Of a stretch of DNA of 46,303 nucleotides, positions 24,260 to 33,139 are shown one piece after another. The stretch lies in assembly GCA_030645355.1 (NCBI GenBank), contig JAUSNJ010000163.1:1-46303 (forward strand), given 5' to 3'. Numbering within the stretch: the stretch's first letter is position 1; each line of letters starts with the position of its first letter. The translations under genes and the position numbers were made by a program. The stretch comes from Rhodoferax sp. GTDB lineage: Bacteria; Pseudomonadota; Gammaproteobacteria; Burkholderiales; Burkholderiaceae_C. The notes beneath the pieces were generated by a model. The model saw nothing but the letters and a program-made list of their open reading frames with translations, did no database searches and had not been told where the DNA came from.

Positions 24260-25144
24260 ATGCAGGGTATGCCTACCTTGATCCATTCATCTCCCGCGAC
24301 CAAAGTCAACCCCTTGCGCGTCTGGACCCAGAACCTGCAGCACTGGTGGCGCGCCCGTCAGGACAGCAGCGGACAACCCCAAGTGGGCAAGATTCTGGAG
24401 AAAAAGTCTCTGTCTTCGGTGTTTCAACCCATGGTGGAGCTGGGCAGCGGCGCGGTTTTCGGCCATGAGGCGCTGGTGCGGGTCCCGCGCAGCATGGGTG
24501 AGCTGTCGTTTGACAACCTGTTGGGCGCGGCCGAAACGCAGCGCTGCCAGAAGCAGCTGGAACTGGCCTGCGTGGAGTACGCCATCGAGCGCTGGATGCA
24601 GGAGCGGCCCAAGGGCCAACTCTACGTCAACATCAGCGCGAAGACGCTGGTGCAATTGCATGAATCGGGCACGACGGACTCGCTGCTGCAACTGCTGCGC
24701 AAACACAAGCTGCAACCCAAGAACATGGGGCTGGACATCGCGGGCTACACCCGCATCGACAACGTGGATGCACTGGTCGCTGCGCTGGTGCCGCTGCGGG
24801 CCGCGGGCATGTCGATGGCGCTGGACGACTTCAAGGCATCGGATTCCAGCATGCTGGTGTGGAAAAAGGTCCTGCCCAGCATTGTCAAAATGGCGCCGCG
24901 CTGGACCCAAGGCATTGATGGCAACATGGAAAGCTGCAGCGTGGTCAGCAGCATGGTGCGGATGACCAAGAAACACGACTGCCTGCTGCTGGCCAAATCG
25001 GTCGAATCCGAAGCCGAACTGCGGGTGATGCGCCAACTGGGTGTGGATCTGGCCCAGGGCTACTTTCTGGGCAGCCCCGCCGCCGACACCATTACGACCG
25101 TAAACCTGCGCGCGCGCGCCGTTCTAGGCGCTGAAGCGCACTAG
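24260..25144 (+). CDS. EAL-domain protein with altered catalytic loops
   Basis: This is a soluble EAL protein of about 294 residues. It keeps the EAL motif (GHEALVRVP), the Asn of YVNISAKTL, DDF and the Lys of IVKMA. It departs from the consensus in loop 6 (DDFKASDSS instead of DDFGTGYSS), in LDIAGYT for LEITES, and in LAKSVESEAEL for AEGVET. Phosphodiesterase activity may be weak or lost, leaving a c-di-GMP-binding or protein-interaction role. The ATG at 24260 is used; a TTG at 24209 or ATG at 24269 are alternatives. Its last 53 nt overlap the end of the opposing Crp-family gene. Confidence 0.85.
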   Translation: MQGMPTLIHSSPATKVNPLRVWTQNLQHWWRARQDSSGQPQVGKILEKKSLSSVFQPMVELGSGAVFGHEALVRVPRSMGELSFDNLLGAAETQRCQKQLELACVEYAIERWMQERPKGQLYVNISAKTLVQLHESGTTDSLLQLLRKHKLQPKNMGLDIAGYTRIDNVDALVAALVPLRAAGMSMALDDFKASDSSMLVWKKVLPSIVKMAPRWTQGIDGNMESCSVVSSMVRMTKKHDCLLLAKSVESEAELRVMRQLGVDLAQGYFLGSPAADTITTVNLRARAVLGAEAH

Positions 25145-25985
25145 TTTCGGGCAACAGCTGGTCCAGGGTGTGCAGCAGTTCCAGCAGCTCCGCAATGCTG
25201 GGGCTCAGCGAACTGACCACATCTTCGCGTTGGCGCCGCGCAAAGCGGTGCCAGGTGGATATGTTCAGGATCTCCAGCTTGCCGTAGGACAGCTTCAGCC
25301 ATTCGGCCTGCGCCAACTGCTGCACGTATTCGGAGAACAGCGTGCGCGACACGCCACACAGCGATGCCAGCGTGTTCTGGGCAATCGGTATCTCGACACC
25401 ATCGCCAAAAGCAATCGTCGGGGGACGGTCCGACCGGTAGGCCAGCGCTTCGGCAAACTGGGCCAGGCCCATGACCACGCGCAGGCAGGGGTTGCCCAGC
25501 TTCATCAGTGTCAGGGTTTCTGAAGTCTTTTGCACTCGCCAGGCCATGAGTTTGGCCACGTGGCGGGCGAAGGCCGGTTCCTGCAAAAACAGTTCATCGA
25601 AGGTGCTGGCGGGCAGGCTCAGAACCTCGGTAGCGGTCAGGCACACGTAGTCGGCAAAACTGGGCTTGCGGTTGATGATGGACTGTTCACCAAACCAGGC
25701 GCCCTTGCCGTAAATGGAGATGGGCGTGGAGTCCGAGTTGGGGGTCGGAATGGCGGCCGAGACCAGGCCGTCCATGATGTAGCACCAGTGCTGGATCTCG
25801 CCACCCTTGGTCCACAGCTTCTTGCCCACTTCCAGCGACTGCACCTTTACGCCGGGCGCGGTTCGCATGGCCAGTCCATCCGACAACCCCAGGCGGCGTA
25901 GGCGGTTGTAGACATAGCGATCGGGAGCGGTTGAATCCGGAGGCAAGTGGACTCCTGCAAAAGGTGTATGAGCATTGTCTGCCAT
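25092..25985 (-). CDS. Crp/Fnr-family transcriptional regulator
   Basis: This is a 297-residue protein with a cyclic-nucleotide-binding-like beta roll (VGKKLWTKGGEIQHWCYIMD, IYGKGAWFGEQSIINRKPSF) and a C-terminal winged helix (QNTLASLCGVSRTLFSEYV). It lacks the N-terminal cysteine set of FNR, so it is not an oxygen sensor of that kind. The ATG at 25985 follows GAAGGGG. The gene starts 28 nt after senB on the same strand and is probably cotranscribed with it. A role in regulating the selenium or signalling genes is inference from position. Confidence 0.88.
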   Translation of the reverse strand: MADNAHTPFAGVHLPPDSTAPDRYVYNRLRRLGLSDGLAMRTAPGVKVQSLEVGKKLWTKGGEIQHWCYIMDGLVSAAIPTPNSDSTPISIYGKGAWFGEQSIINRKPSFADYVCLTATEVLSLPASTFDELFLQEPAFARHVAKLMAWRVQKTSETLTLMKLGNPCLRVVMGLAQFAEALAYRSDRPPTIAFGDGVEIPIAQNTLASLCGVSRTLFSEYVQQLAQAEWLKLSYGKLEILNISTWHRFARRQREDVVSSLSPSIAELLELLHTLDQLLPETSALQRLERRARAGLRS

Positions 25986-26013
25986 GTGCAATACCCCTTC
26001 TATGGGGTAAATG

Positions 26014-27006
26014 CTAGGCGACGGGGGGCGCAAGCAACTCGCGCACCAGCTCCAGCAGCGTGGCCCGCTCGCGCTCCGGTGCGAACAGCGGTGCTCGCAG
26101 TGCGCACTGGGCCTGCAGCTGGTGGTACAGGGGATCGGTGGTGCGCTGTTCCGCGCGGCAACGCAGCAGCAGATTCGCCAGGCCCTGCGCATCGCCGTGC
26201 TCGAAATAGCCCGCGTAGTCGGCCCCCAGCATGCCCACATTGCCTGCAATGCGCGATGCCAGCACGGGTGTGCCGCTGCACACCGCCTCCATGATCACAT
26301 GGGCACCGCCCTCCAGCCGGCTGGCGTGCACCAGCACGTGGGCGCGCTGGATGGCGCGGCGCGTGGCTGCGTGGGCCATGCCCCCCAGCCAGCGGTAGTG
26401 CGGGCAGGCGGCGGCACAGGCCTGGGCCTGGGCGCCCAGGTCGGCGTCCAGCGCCTCGCCAATGTGGTCGATGAAGACGTCGGCGTGGCCCTGCAACAGA
26501 TGGGCGGTTGCAAACAGGGTCTGGGGCGATTTTTCATCGCGCAGATGGCCGACCATGACGGCGCGCAGTTGCTGGGGCGCTTTGTCCACCGGGGGTTGCG
26601 TGCTGGTGGATTGGTAGATCACGCGGGCCTTGTGGCGTAGCGCGGCAGGCAGCGCGTCGGGCGCGCACTCCTGCAACACCACCAGGCGCTGGGCATAGAC
26701 CAGCGAGGCTTGTGCCTGCGTGTCGGTCTGGATGTCGCCGTAGAGATCGGTGCCGGTCAGCACCACGCCCAGGCCGGGCGCATCCGACGCGGCCCCCTTG
26801 GCATGTGCCCACTGCGCAATGGCTGCTGCCGAGCGCCGTGCGTGCAGGGCCAGCATCACATCAAAGGGCTCGCCGTTCCAGCCTTGTGCGATGGTCGTTG
26901 CGAAGGTGGGACGCAGCATTTGCGACCAGCGTGACGCGGTCTGCCAATTGCCGTTGTTGGCACGGGCCAGGGCAGGGCTGACGATGAGAACGCGGGGCGG
27001 GGTCAT
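26014..27006 (-). CDS. senB: SenB-like selenosugar synthase (glycosyltransferase)
   Basis: This is a 330-residue GT-B glycosyltransferase of the type found with selenoneine genes. It begins MTPPRVLIVSPALARANNGN, then has NGEPFDVMLALHARRSA, GVVLTGTDLYGDI and RAVMVGHLRDEKSPQTLF. The donor site is SRLEGGAHVIMEAVCSGTPVLASRI, read here with the GT4 E-x7-E-like pattern. SenB joins selenophosphate to UDP-N-acetyl-sugar to give a selenosugar, the Se donor for SenA. A senA homologue lies at 31880-33139. Assignment is from recalled family resemblance. It is divergent from the ABC binding-protein gene (97 nt between starts) and upstream of the Crp-family gene. Confidence 0.85.
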   Translation of the reverse strand: MTPPRVLIVSPALARANNGNWQTASRWSQMLRPTFATTIAQGWNGEPFDVMLALHARRSAAAIAQWAHAKGAASDAPGLGVVLTGTDLYGDIQTDTQAQASLVYAQRLVVLQECAPDALPAALRHKARVIYQSTSTQPPVDKAPQQLRAVMVGHLRDEKSPQTLFATAHLLQGHADVFIDHIGEALDADLGAQAQACAAACPHYRWLGGMAHAATRRAIQRAHVLVHASRLEGGAHVIMEAVCSGTPVLASRIAGNVGMLGADYAGYFEHGDAQGLANLLLRCRAEQRTTDPLYHQLQAQCALRAPLFAPERERATLLELVRELLAPPVA

Positions 27007-27103
27007 GGGTGACAAGAATACCGCGTCCACCGGGCGGGGGCCGTGCAGGGCTTGGCGGGTTCGGGTCTAATCGGCGTCTTGTTGCTTTTTTTCGGAGTTT
27101 TTC

Positions 27104-27982
27104 ATGTCCGTTTTTTCCCTGTCGCGCGGTCTGCGCACGCTGCTGGCCTGCACCGTGGTCCTGTCGGCCTCACTGGCACATGTCCAGGCTCAGGCCCAGG
27201 CGGTGTTCAAGGTCACCGCCATTCCCGACGAGTCGCCCACCGAGCTGGCCCGCAAAGCGGCACCCCTGGTCAAGTACCTGGAAAAGACGCTGGGCATGAA
27301 GGTCGAGTTCACACCGGTCAGCGACTACGCCGCGTCGGTGGAGGCATTGGCCAACAAGCAGGTTGATCTGGCCTGGTACGGCGGCTTTACCTTTGTGCAG
27401 GCCAATGTGCGCTCGGGTGGCAAGGCGATTCCGCTGGTGCAGCGCGAAGAGGATGAGAAATTCCGCTCGGTGTTCATCACCAGCGACCCCGGCATCAAGA
27501 CCCTGGCCGACCTGAAAGGCAAGAACGTCAGCTTTGGCTCGCAGTCCAGCACCTCGGGCCACCTGATGCCGCGCAGCTACCTGCTGCAGGCCAACATCGA
27601 CCCCGACAAGGACTTCAAGCGCGTGGCCTACTCCGGCGCGCACGACGCCACCATTGCGGCCGTGGCCGCGGGCAAGGTGGAAGCCGGCGCGCTGAATATC
27701 TCGGTGTGGGAAAAGTTTGTCGCCGAGGGCAAGGTGGACACCACCAAGGTCAAGGTTTTCTACACCACCCCCGGCTACTTTGACTACAACTGGACCGTGC
27801 ACGCCGACATGCCCGCCGCCCAGCGCGAGAAACTGACCAAGGCCTTCCTGGCGCTGGACAAGAGCACCGCCGAAGGCAAGGAAATTCTGGACCTGCAACG
27901 TGCCACCCGATTCATCCCCACCAAGGCCGACAACTACAAGGGCATTGAGGCTGCGGCCCGCAGCGCCGGTTTGTTGAAGTAA
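27104..27982 (+). CDS. PhnD-like oxyanion-binding protein (candidate selenate importer)
   Basis: This is a 292-residue periplasmic protein with a signal peptide (TLLACTVVLSASLAHVQAQA). Family segments are FKVTAIPDESPTELARKAAP, KQVDLAWYGGFTFVQA, GKNVSFGSQSSTSGHLMPRS and AYSGAHDATIAAVAAGKVEAG. The fold is that of phosphonate/phosphite-binding PhnD. A branch of this family is annotated as putative selenate-binding because it co-occurs with selenium genes; the position between senB and senA fits that branch. GGAG precedes the ATG. ATPase and two permease genes follow on the same strand. Phosphonate or phosphite uptake is the main alternative. Confidence 0.85.
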   Translation: MSVFSLSRGLRTLLACTVVLSASLAHVQAQAQAVFKVTAIPDESPTELARKAAPLVKYLEKTLGMKVEFTPVSDYAASVEALANKQVDLAWYGGFTFVQANVRSGGKAIPLVQREEDEKFRSVFITSDPGIKTLADLKGKNVSFGSQSSTSGHLMPRSYLLQANIDPDKDFKRVAYSGAHDATIAAVAAGKVEAGALNISVWEKFVAEGKVDTTKVKVFYTTPGYFDYNWTVHADMPAAQREKLTKAFLALDKSTAEGKEILDLQRATRFIPTKADNYKGIEAAARSAGLLK

Positions 27983-27997
27983 TCGACTAACGGTGTT

Positions 27998-28050
27998 TGC
28001 TATGGTTTTGATAGTGCACTGTGTCGATTCCACGAGGGCTAGCGGCCCGT
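27998..28050 (+). repeat. Small dispersed intergenic repeat, copy B
   Basis: TTTTGATAG is followed by TTCCACGAGGGCTAGCGGCC, with the core at 28031-28041. It fills the gap between the binding-protein and ATPase genes, so it lies inside an operon. Confidence 0.75.
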
Positions 28051-28057
28051 TTTGCAT

Positions 28058-28891
28058 ATGAAGCTTGAGCTGGTCGGCCTCTCGGGACGCCATCCGGCGG
28101 CCAAGCCCGGCGCCCCGGCGGCCGTTCAAGGGCTGAGCCTGAGCGTGCAGCCCGGCGAGCAGGTGGCCGTCATCGGCCCGTCGGGCGCGGGCAAAACCAC
28201 GCTACTGCACCTGATGGCCTGCGCGTTGCAGCCGTCGGCGGGCCGTCTGCTGCTGGACGGGCAAAACCCGTGGGCGCTGTCGCGTGGCGCGCTGCAGACG
28301 TTGCGTGGTGCATTGTTTTTGGCGCCCCAGGTGCCGCCGTTGCCACCGCGCCAGCGCGTGGTCACCGCGGTGCTGGCCGGACGCCTGCCGCATGAGGGTC
28401 TGTGGACCAGCCTGCGCAGCCTGTTCTACCCGGTGGACATTCCCCGGGCCGAGCGGGCGCTGGCCGGCTTTGACGTGGCCGACAAATTGTTTGACCGTGT
28501 GGACCGCCTGTCGGGCGGCGAGCGCCAGCGCGTCGGCCTGGCACGGGCTCTGGTGTCGGAGGCCAGCCTGCTGCTGGTGGACGAGCCGCTGTCGGCCCTG
28601 GACCCCACCCGCTCGCAACACGCCATCGAGACCCTGACCGAAGCGGCGCGCGCGCGCGGTGCCACGCTGGTGGCCACGTTGCACCACGTGGAGATGGCAC
28701 TGGCGCATTTCCCGCGCATTGTGGGCCTGCGCGATGGCGCTCTGGCCTTTGACCTGCCTAGCGCGGACGTGACCCCGCAGCATTTGCAGGCGCTGTACGC
28801 GCAGCACCTGGAGGAACTCGATGGGTCGGCACCAGCGCCGGACGGTACCTATCCTGCCGAGCCAGCGCCCGTGGTGATGCTCTGTCGCTAG
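28058..28891 (+). CDS. ABC transporter ATPase, PhnC-like
   Basis: This is a 277-residue ATPase with Walker A GPSGAGKTT (about residue 43), signature LSGGERQRVGLARAL and Walker B LLLVDEPLSAL, followed by the H-loop segment LVATLHHVEMAL. The start at 28058 gives a typical N-terminus (MKLELVGLSGRH). It would energise the importer formed with the flanking binding protein and two permeases. It ends 16 nt before the first permease gene. Confidence 0.92.
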   Translation: MKLELVGLSGRHPAAKPGAPAAVQGLSLSVQPGEQVAVIGPSGAGKTTLLHLMACALQPSAGRLLLDGQNPWALSRGALQTLRGALFLAPQVPPLPPRQRVVTAVLAGRLPHEGLWTSLRSLFYPVDIPRAERALAGFDVADKLFDRVDRLSGGERQRVGLARALVSEASLLLVDEPLSALDPTRSQHAIETLTEAARARGATLVATLHHVEMALAHFPRIVGLRDGALAFDLPSADVTPQHLQALYAQHLEELDGSAPAPDGTYPAEPAPVVMLCR

Positions 28892-28907
28892 TTTTTGCAT
28901 CCACGCC

Positions 28908-29762
28908 ATGACCGCCGCCCTGTCCAACACCGCATCGTCTGCAGGCAGCCCCACACTGCGCGACCCCGCCTGGGCCGGCCGTGTCTTCTGGACGCTGGCC
29001 AGCCTGGCCCTGCTGTGGCCCATGCTGGTGTTGACGGAGTTCAAGCCCTGGGTGCTGCTGGAGCCGGGCGCGCTGAAGCCGGCGCTGAATTTTGTGGGCG
29101 CATTCTTCCCGCCACGCGCCGACGCCGAATTTCTGCGGCTGCTGGCCAGCGAGACCTGGCGCACCGTGGCCATGGCCACAGCGGGGCTGACCCTGGCCCT
29201 GCTGCTGGCCGTGCCGCTGGCCCTGCTATCGGTGCGGGTGCTATCGCTGTCCGCGCTGACCGGCGCCATGGCGCCCGTGCCCGCGGTGCTGCGCCAGTCC
29301 GTGCGCTGGACGCTGATGCTGCTGCGCAGCGTGCCCGAGCTGGTGTGGGCCCTGGTGTTTGTGCGTGTCGTGGGGCTGGGACCGACATCGGGCGTGCTGG
29401 CCATTGCGCTGACCTACGGCGGCATGCTGGGCAAGGTCTACGCCGATATTCTGGAAAGTGGCGACACCCACGCCAGCGCCAGCCTGATGCGCAATGGCGC
29501 CGGGCGCTTACAGGCCTTCTTCTATGCGCTGTTGCCGCAAACGGCGGCCGAGCTGACCAGCTACACCGTCTACCGCTGGGAGTGCGCGATCCGCTCCAGT
29601 GCGGTGCTGGGTTTTGTCGGCGCGGGTGGGCTGGGTCAGCTGATGGATTCGTCGATGAAGATGTTCAACGGGGCCGAGGTGGCCAGCATCCTGCTGGTCT
29701 TCATGGCCCTGGTGTGGCTGGCCGACCGCATGAGCGCGGCATTGCGCAAGGTTTTGGCGTAG
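28908..29762 (+). CDS. ABC transporter permease 1, PhnE-like
   Basis: This is a 284-residue inner-membrane protein with about six spans and the binding-protein-dependent loop (RNGAGRLQAFFYALLPQTAA, then YRWECAIRSSAVLGFVGAGG). It has the PhnE-type features SVPELVWALVFVRVVGLGP and GVLAIALTYGGMLGKVYAD. It pairs with the second permease 16 nt downstream, giving a heterodimeric channel. The order binding protein - ATPase - permease - permease is complete. Confidence 0.9.
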   Translation: MTAALSNTASSAGSPTLRDPAWAGRVFWTLASLALLWPMLVLTEFKPWVLLEPGALKPALNFVGAFFPPRADAEFLRLLASETWRTVAMATAGLTLALLLAVPLALLSVRVLSLSALTGAMAPVPAVLRQSVRWTLMLLRSVPELVWALVFVRVVGLGPTSGVLAIALTYGGMLGKVYADILESGDTHASASLMRNGAGRLQAFFYALLPQTAAELTSYTVYRWECAIRSSAVLGFVGAGGLGQLMDSSMKMFNGAEVASILLVFMALVWLADRMSAALRKVLA

Positions 29763-29778
29763 ACCACGGCAACACACG

Positions 29779-30621
29779 ATGCAACCTTCTGCACCCCAGG
29801 CGGCCCGCGCCGCCAACGATACCTACAAGCTGCCGCCCAAGCTGTTCGATGCGCGCTGCAAGGCCTGCTGGTTGCTGCTGGGCGTCGTGGTCCTCGTCAT
29901 CACCAGTTTCGCCACGCTGAATCTGCAGTGGGCGCAGTTCTGGTCATGGGATGCCCTGCAGCGCATGGCGCGCTTTGTCGCCGAGCTGCTGCATCCACGG
30001 TTCGACTTGGTGTTTGTGACCAAGGTGGCGATGGCCACGCTGGAAACGCTGGCCATGTCAGCCCTGGGCACGCTGCTGGCCGTGGTGCTGGGCCTGGCGC
30101 TGGCGCTGCCCGCAAGCAAGACCCATGCGCAAGACCCCGCACGCTGGCGCGGCCCCGCGCGGCTGCTGCTCAACGCGCTGCGCAGCACGCCTGAGCTGGT
30201 GTGGGCGGCGCTGCTGTTGATCGCCGCCGGCCTGGGGCCGTTCGCCGGCACGCTGGCGCTGGGCCTGCACACGTCCGGTGTGCTGGGGCGGCTGTTTGCG
30301 GAGTCCATTGAAAACACTACACCCGGCCCGGCCTTTGCGCTGCGCGTGCGTGGCGTGTCAGCCGTGCGGGTGTTTGCGTATGCCACCTTGCCGCAGGTGC
30401 TGCCGCAGTTGCTGAGTTACAGCCTGTACCGCTGGGAGAACAACATCCGCGCCGCCGCCGTGCTGGGCGTGGTCGGGGCCGGTGGCCTGGGGCAGATGCT
30501 GGCCTTCCACATGGGCCTGTTCCAGATGGCCGAGACCAGCACGGTGCTGCTGGCCATGCTGGTGCTGGTGGCCCTGGTCGATGCGCTGAGCTATGCGGTG
30601 CGCAAGGTGTTGTCGCGGTAG
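29779..30621 (+). CDS. ABC transporter permease 2, PhnE-like
   Basis: This is a 280-residue membrane protein with the same architecture as the preceding permease: TPELVWAALLLIAAGLGP, GLHTSGVLGRLFAESIE, VFAYATLPQVLPQLLSYSLY and RAAAVLGVVGAGGLGQML. The two permeases look like products of an old duplication. The gene converges on the metallophosphoesterase gene with 15 nt between stops. Confidence 0.9.
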   Translation: MQPSAPQAARAANDTYKLPPKLFDARCKACWLLLGVVVLVITSFATLNLQWAQFWSWDALQRMARFVAELLHPRFDLVFVTKVAMATLETLAMSALGTLLAVVLGLALALPASKTHAQDPARWRGPARLLLNALRSTPELVWAALLLIAAGLGPFAGTLALGLHTSGVLGRLFAESIENTTPGPAFALRVRGVSAVRVFAYATLPQVLPQLLSYSLYRWENNIRAAAVLGVVGAGGLGQMLAFHMGLFQMAETSTVLLAMLVLVALVDALSYAVRKVLSR

Positions 30622-30636
30622 GGAGCAAACGCCGGG

Positions 30637-31800
30637 TTATGGCTTTTTCGTCGCGTCCTGCGCGGCCTTCTGGGCCCGTGTGGATTCTGCCTTGGCGGCC
30701 GCGCGGTCTTCGGCGTCCGGAAAGATTGCATTGGCCGTTCCATCATCGTCGCCTGCCGGCAGGTCCATCCGGCTGCCATTGGCCAGTCCCCGTTGAAGGC
30801 GGTTGTTTTCCCACAGAAGCAACTCACCTGCAGCGCCGTCCTTTAAATCTGCGTCAATGCCAATCACCCGCCCGCCATACAGCGAGACGATTTCGTCGCG
30901 CGTGGTGTGGCCCACCACAATCCGTTTGACTGCGAACTGCTTCAGCAAGGCATCCACTTCACCGCTGCTCGCCCGGGGCATTTTGAAATAGCCCCGGTAC
31001 CACAGCGGACCCTCGCCCAAAAAAAGCCAACTGGCCTGCGGGTCATCCTGCAAGGACGCCCGCGCGTCGCCCAGTCGGGCGCGAATCTTGGCGTTGAGCG
31101 CGACCAACTCTGGGGCATGGCTTGGCAAATCAGGACTGATGCCGCCATGCACGAAGAGCGTATCCCCCAGACGCAGGACCGTGGCGCGCGTTCGCAGCCA
31201 TTGGCCCAGTTCCGTGTCTTTGCCATACAGCTCCGCCACGGTTCGCTGCAGCAGCTTGGCGACCACCAGGTATTTGGGCGACAGGTAGCGCAGGTCGCCG
31301 CGCAGCACCATGGACTCATGGTTGCCCAGCACCATTTGCACGCTGCCGCCGGCGGCCTGCGCTTCCTGCGCCAGCCGATAAATAGCCCACAGGGCTTCGG
31401 TCTGATGCGGGCCGCGATCAAATACATCGCCATTAATCACGAGCACGCCTTTGCCAAAGGCCCAACGGTTGTGTGCATTGATGATCTTTTGCGCACGCAG
31501 CAGCCCAAGAAACAATTCGTTCTGACCGTGGATATCAGACACTGCGGCCCACCGCGCTGGCTGCGGCAATTCATCAGGCGCGGCGGTGTTGCGGGCATTC
31601 AAGGCAATGCCGGTGACACTTCCGCATGGCGCATGGAACTTGGTGCCCGTCGCGACTGCCAGCGGCTTCACCGCACCGTCGCAAACCCAGACGGCTTGGC
31701 TGCCTTTGTCCTGATGGAAAACATAGGGGCCATCCACCAGCGCCTGGGCACCCGCACAGGAGCTCAAGAGAGCGAGCACGATAGCTTTAAGGAAAGACAT
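30637..31800 (-). CDS. Exported metallophosphoesterase (calcineurin/Shewanella-like phosphatase type)
   Basis: This is a 387-residue protein with a signal peptide (FLKAIVLALLSSCAGAQA). The metallophosphoesterase motifs are in order: VSDIHGQNELF, INGDVFDRGPHQ, VLGNHESMVLRG, FVHGGISPD and IVVGHTTRDE. This pattern is that of PPP-like bacterial Shelphs phosphatases, which would act on phosphoproteins or phosphate esters in the periplasm. The C-terminus is charged and Ala/Lys-rich. It lies 79 nt downstream of senA on the same strand and may be cotranscribed; a link to selenium is not otherwise supported. Confidence 0.88.
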   Translation of the reverse strand: MSFLKAIVLALLSSCAGAQALVDGPYVFHQDKGSQAVWVCDGAVKPLAVATGTKFHAPCGSVTGIALNARNTAAPDELPQPARWAAVSDIHGQNELFLGLLRAQKIINAHNRWAFGKGVLVINGDVFDRGPHQTEALWAIYRLAQEAQAAGGSVQMVLGNHESMVLRGDLRYLSPKYLVVAKLLQRTVAELYGKDTELGQWLRTRATVLRLGDTLFVHGGISPDLPSHAPELVALNAKIRARLGDARASLQDDPQASWLFLGEGPLWYRGYFKMPRASSGEVDALLKQFAVKRIVVGHTTRDEIVSLYGGRVIGIDADLKDGAAGELLLWENNRLQRGLANGSRMDLPAGDDDGTANAIFPDAEDRAAAKAESTRAQKAAQDATKKP

Positions 31801-31879
31801 GTTGGGTTGAGAACAAGAAAGGGGAAGCTACGGACAGGAAATCCGACCGTTTGAGGGCCAGTATGGCACGCGTTCTGGC

Positions 31880-33139
31880 CTATATCGCCACCGTGCGAAA
31901 CCCGGCAAACACATCGCTGCGGTGCGGCTGAAAGAAGTTGCGGTAACGCGGGTGGTGCATGCGCGCATGGGTGGCGAAGGCGCCGCCGCGCAGCTCGCGG
32001 TGGTTGCCAAACCAAGGTTGGGAGTATTCGCGGTAGGGGCCGGGCGCAAAGTCGGGGTAGGGCGCAAAGGCGTCCGCCGTCCACTCCCACACGCTGTGGC
32101 CCCACTGGAAGCCGGGCTGCGTCAGCGCGGCGTGTTCCCACTCGGCCGCGCTGGGCAGGCGTCGACCGGCCCACAGGCAATAGGCCTGGGCTTCAAAGGC
32201 GTTCAGGTGCAGGGCGGCGCTGTCGGGGTCCAACGGCAGCCAGCGGTCAAACCAGCGCATCTCCCAGTCGCCTAGCCTTTCCGTTCCGCCGGTCACTGCG
32301 CGGCGCCAGCGTTGCGGGTGCGCGCAGGCCGACTGCGCGCGCCAGTCACCGGCCTCCGCGGGCCAGAAGCGGGGATCGTCATAGCCGCCCGCATTGACAA
32401 AGCGGGCAAAGTCGCCGGCCGATACGGGGGCGCTCTCGATGGCGTAACCCGGTAGGCGCAGCGACTGCGGCGGGCTTTCGTTGTCAAAGGCAAAGCCCGG
32501 GTCCGTCGCCGCGAGCCCCAGGCGCACGTCGTCACCGGGCACATCCAGCAAAGTGCGGGCAGGGACGGTCGGCACCGCAACGCCGATCGGTGCCGGGTAG
32601 CCCAGTGCCGCTCGCATCCAGCAAAAGGCTTCGCCATGCATGTCCTCATGGAATAGCGCCAGGCGGTGGAAGTACAGCGCATCGTCTTGCGCGCTGGCCG
32701 CCGCTAGTGCGTGATCGCGAGGGCCAGCATCCAGAGGGATCGCCTGGATACAGGCCTCCAGTTGGCCCTTCAGCATCGGCCCCAGCGCTTCCCTCGAAGG
32801 CATGGGTTCGACCCAACGCCGGGCATGGGCCAGCCGCGCGGAATCTAACAGTGCATCGGGTCCGGCAAAACGCGGCGGCAGCTGCCCGTGCGCAAAGCCC
32901 TCCGCATCGCGGTGGTGCGGTCCGCGCAGAATCCAGAACTCGGCAAACCACGCGATGTGGGCCAGCTCCCAGGCAATCGGGTTGATGCCGATCTGGTGGG
33001 GTGGGTTCCACTGCGCGGCGGACAAATCATCAACCAGCGCCAGCGTGCGCGCGCGGCTGTCGCGCAGGGCTGCCGCCAATGCCGTGCCCGAGAGTTGGCG
33101 CGGGTCTGTCACGTCGGCCTGTGGCTGCTGCTGTGTCAT
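31880..33139 (-). CDS. senA: SenA-like selenoneine synthase (EgtB-related non-heme iron enzyme)
   Basis: This is a 419-residue protein with an N-terminal DinB-like domain and a C-terminal formylglycine-generating-enzyme-type domain. The iron-binding histidines are visible: His61 in ELAHIAWFAEFW, and His164 and His168 in FHEDMHGEAF. The C-terminal domain has NAFEAQAYCLWAGRRLPSAA, FQWGHSVWEWTADAF, LRGGAFATH and RNFFQPHRSDVFAGFRT. SenA joins hercynine to a selenosugar with O2, the step before selenoneine. EgtB or another sulfoxide synthase is the alternative; a SenB homologue 5 kb away favours SenA. It overlaps the methyltransferase gene by 4 nt (33136-33139). Hercynine-forming EgtD is not in the window. 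Confidence 0.83.
   Translation of the reverse strand: MTQQQPQADVTDPRQLSGTALAAALRDSRARTLALVDDLSAAQWNPPHQIGINPIAWELAHIAWFAEFWILRGPHHRDAEGFAHGQLPPRFAGPDALLDSARLAHARRWVEPMPSREALGPMLKGQLEACIQAIPLDAGPRDHALAAASAQDDALYFHRLALFHEDMHGEAFCWMRAALGYPAPIGVAVPTVPARTLLDVPGDDVRLGLAATDPGFAFDNESPPQSLRLPGYAIESAPVSAGDFARFVNAGGYDDPRFWPAEAGDWRAQSACAHPQRWRRAVTGGTERLGDWEMRWFDRWLPLDPDSAALHLNAFEAQAYCLWAGRRLPSAAEWEHAALTQPGFQWGHSVWEWTADAFAPYPDFAPGPYREYSQPWFGNHRELRGGAFATHARMHHPRYRNFFQPHRSDVFAGFRTVAI

Noticed and set aside
25092..25985. The Crp-family gene as FNR acting on the nearby box
   Set aside because: It lacks the N-terminal cysteine cluster needed for an oxygen-sensing Fe-S site, so the box is more likely read by another regulator.
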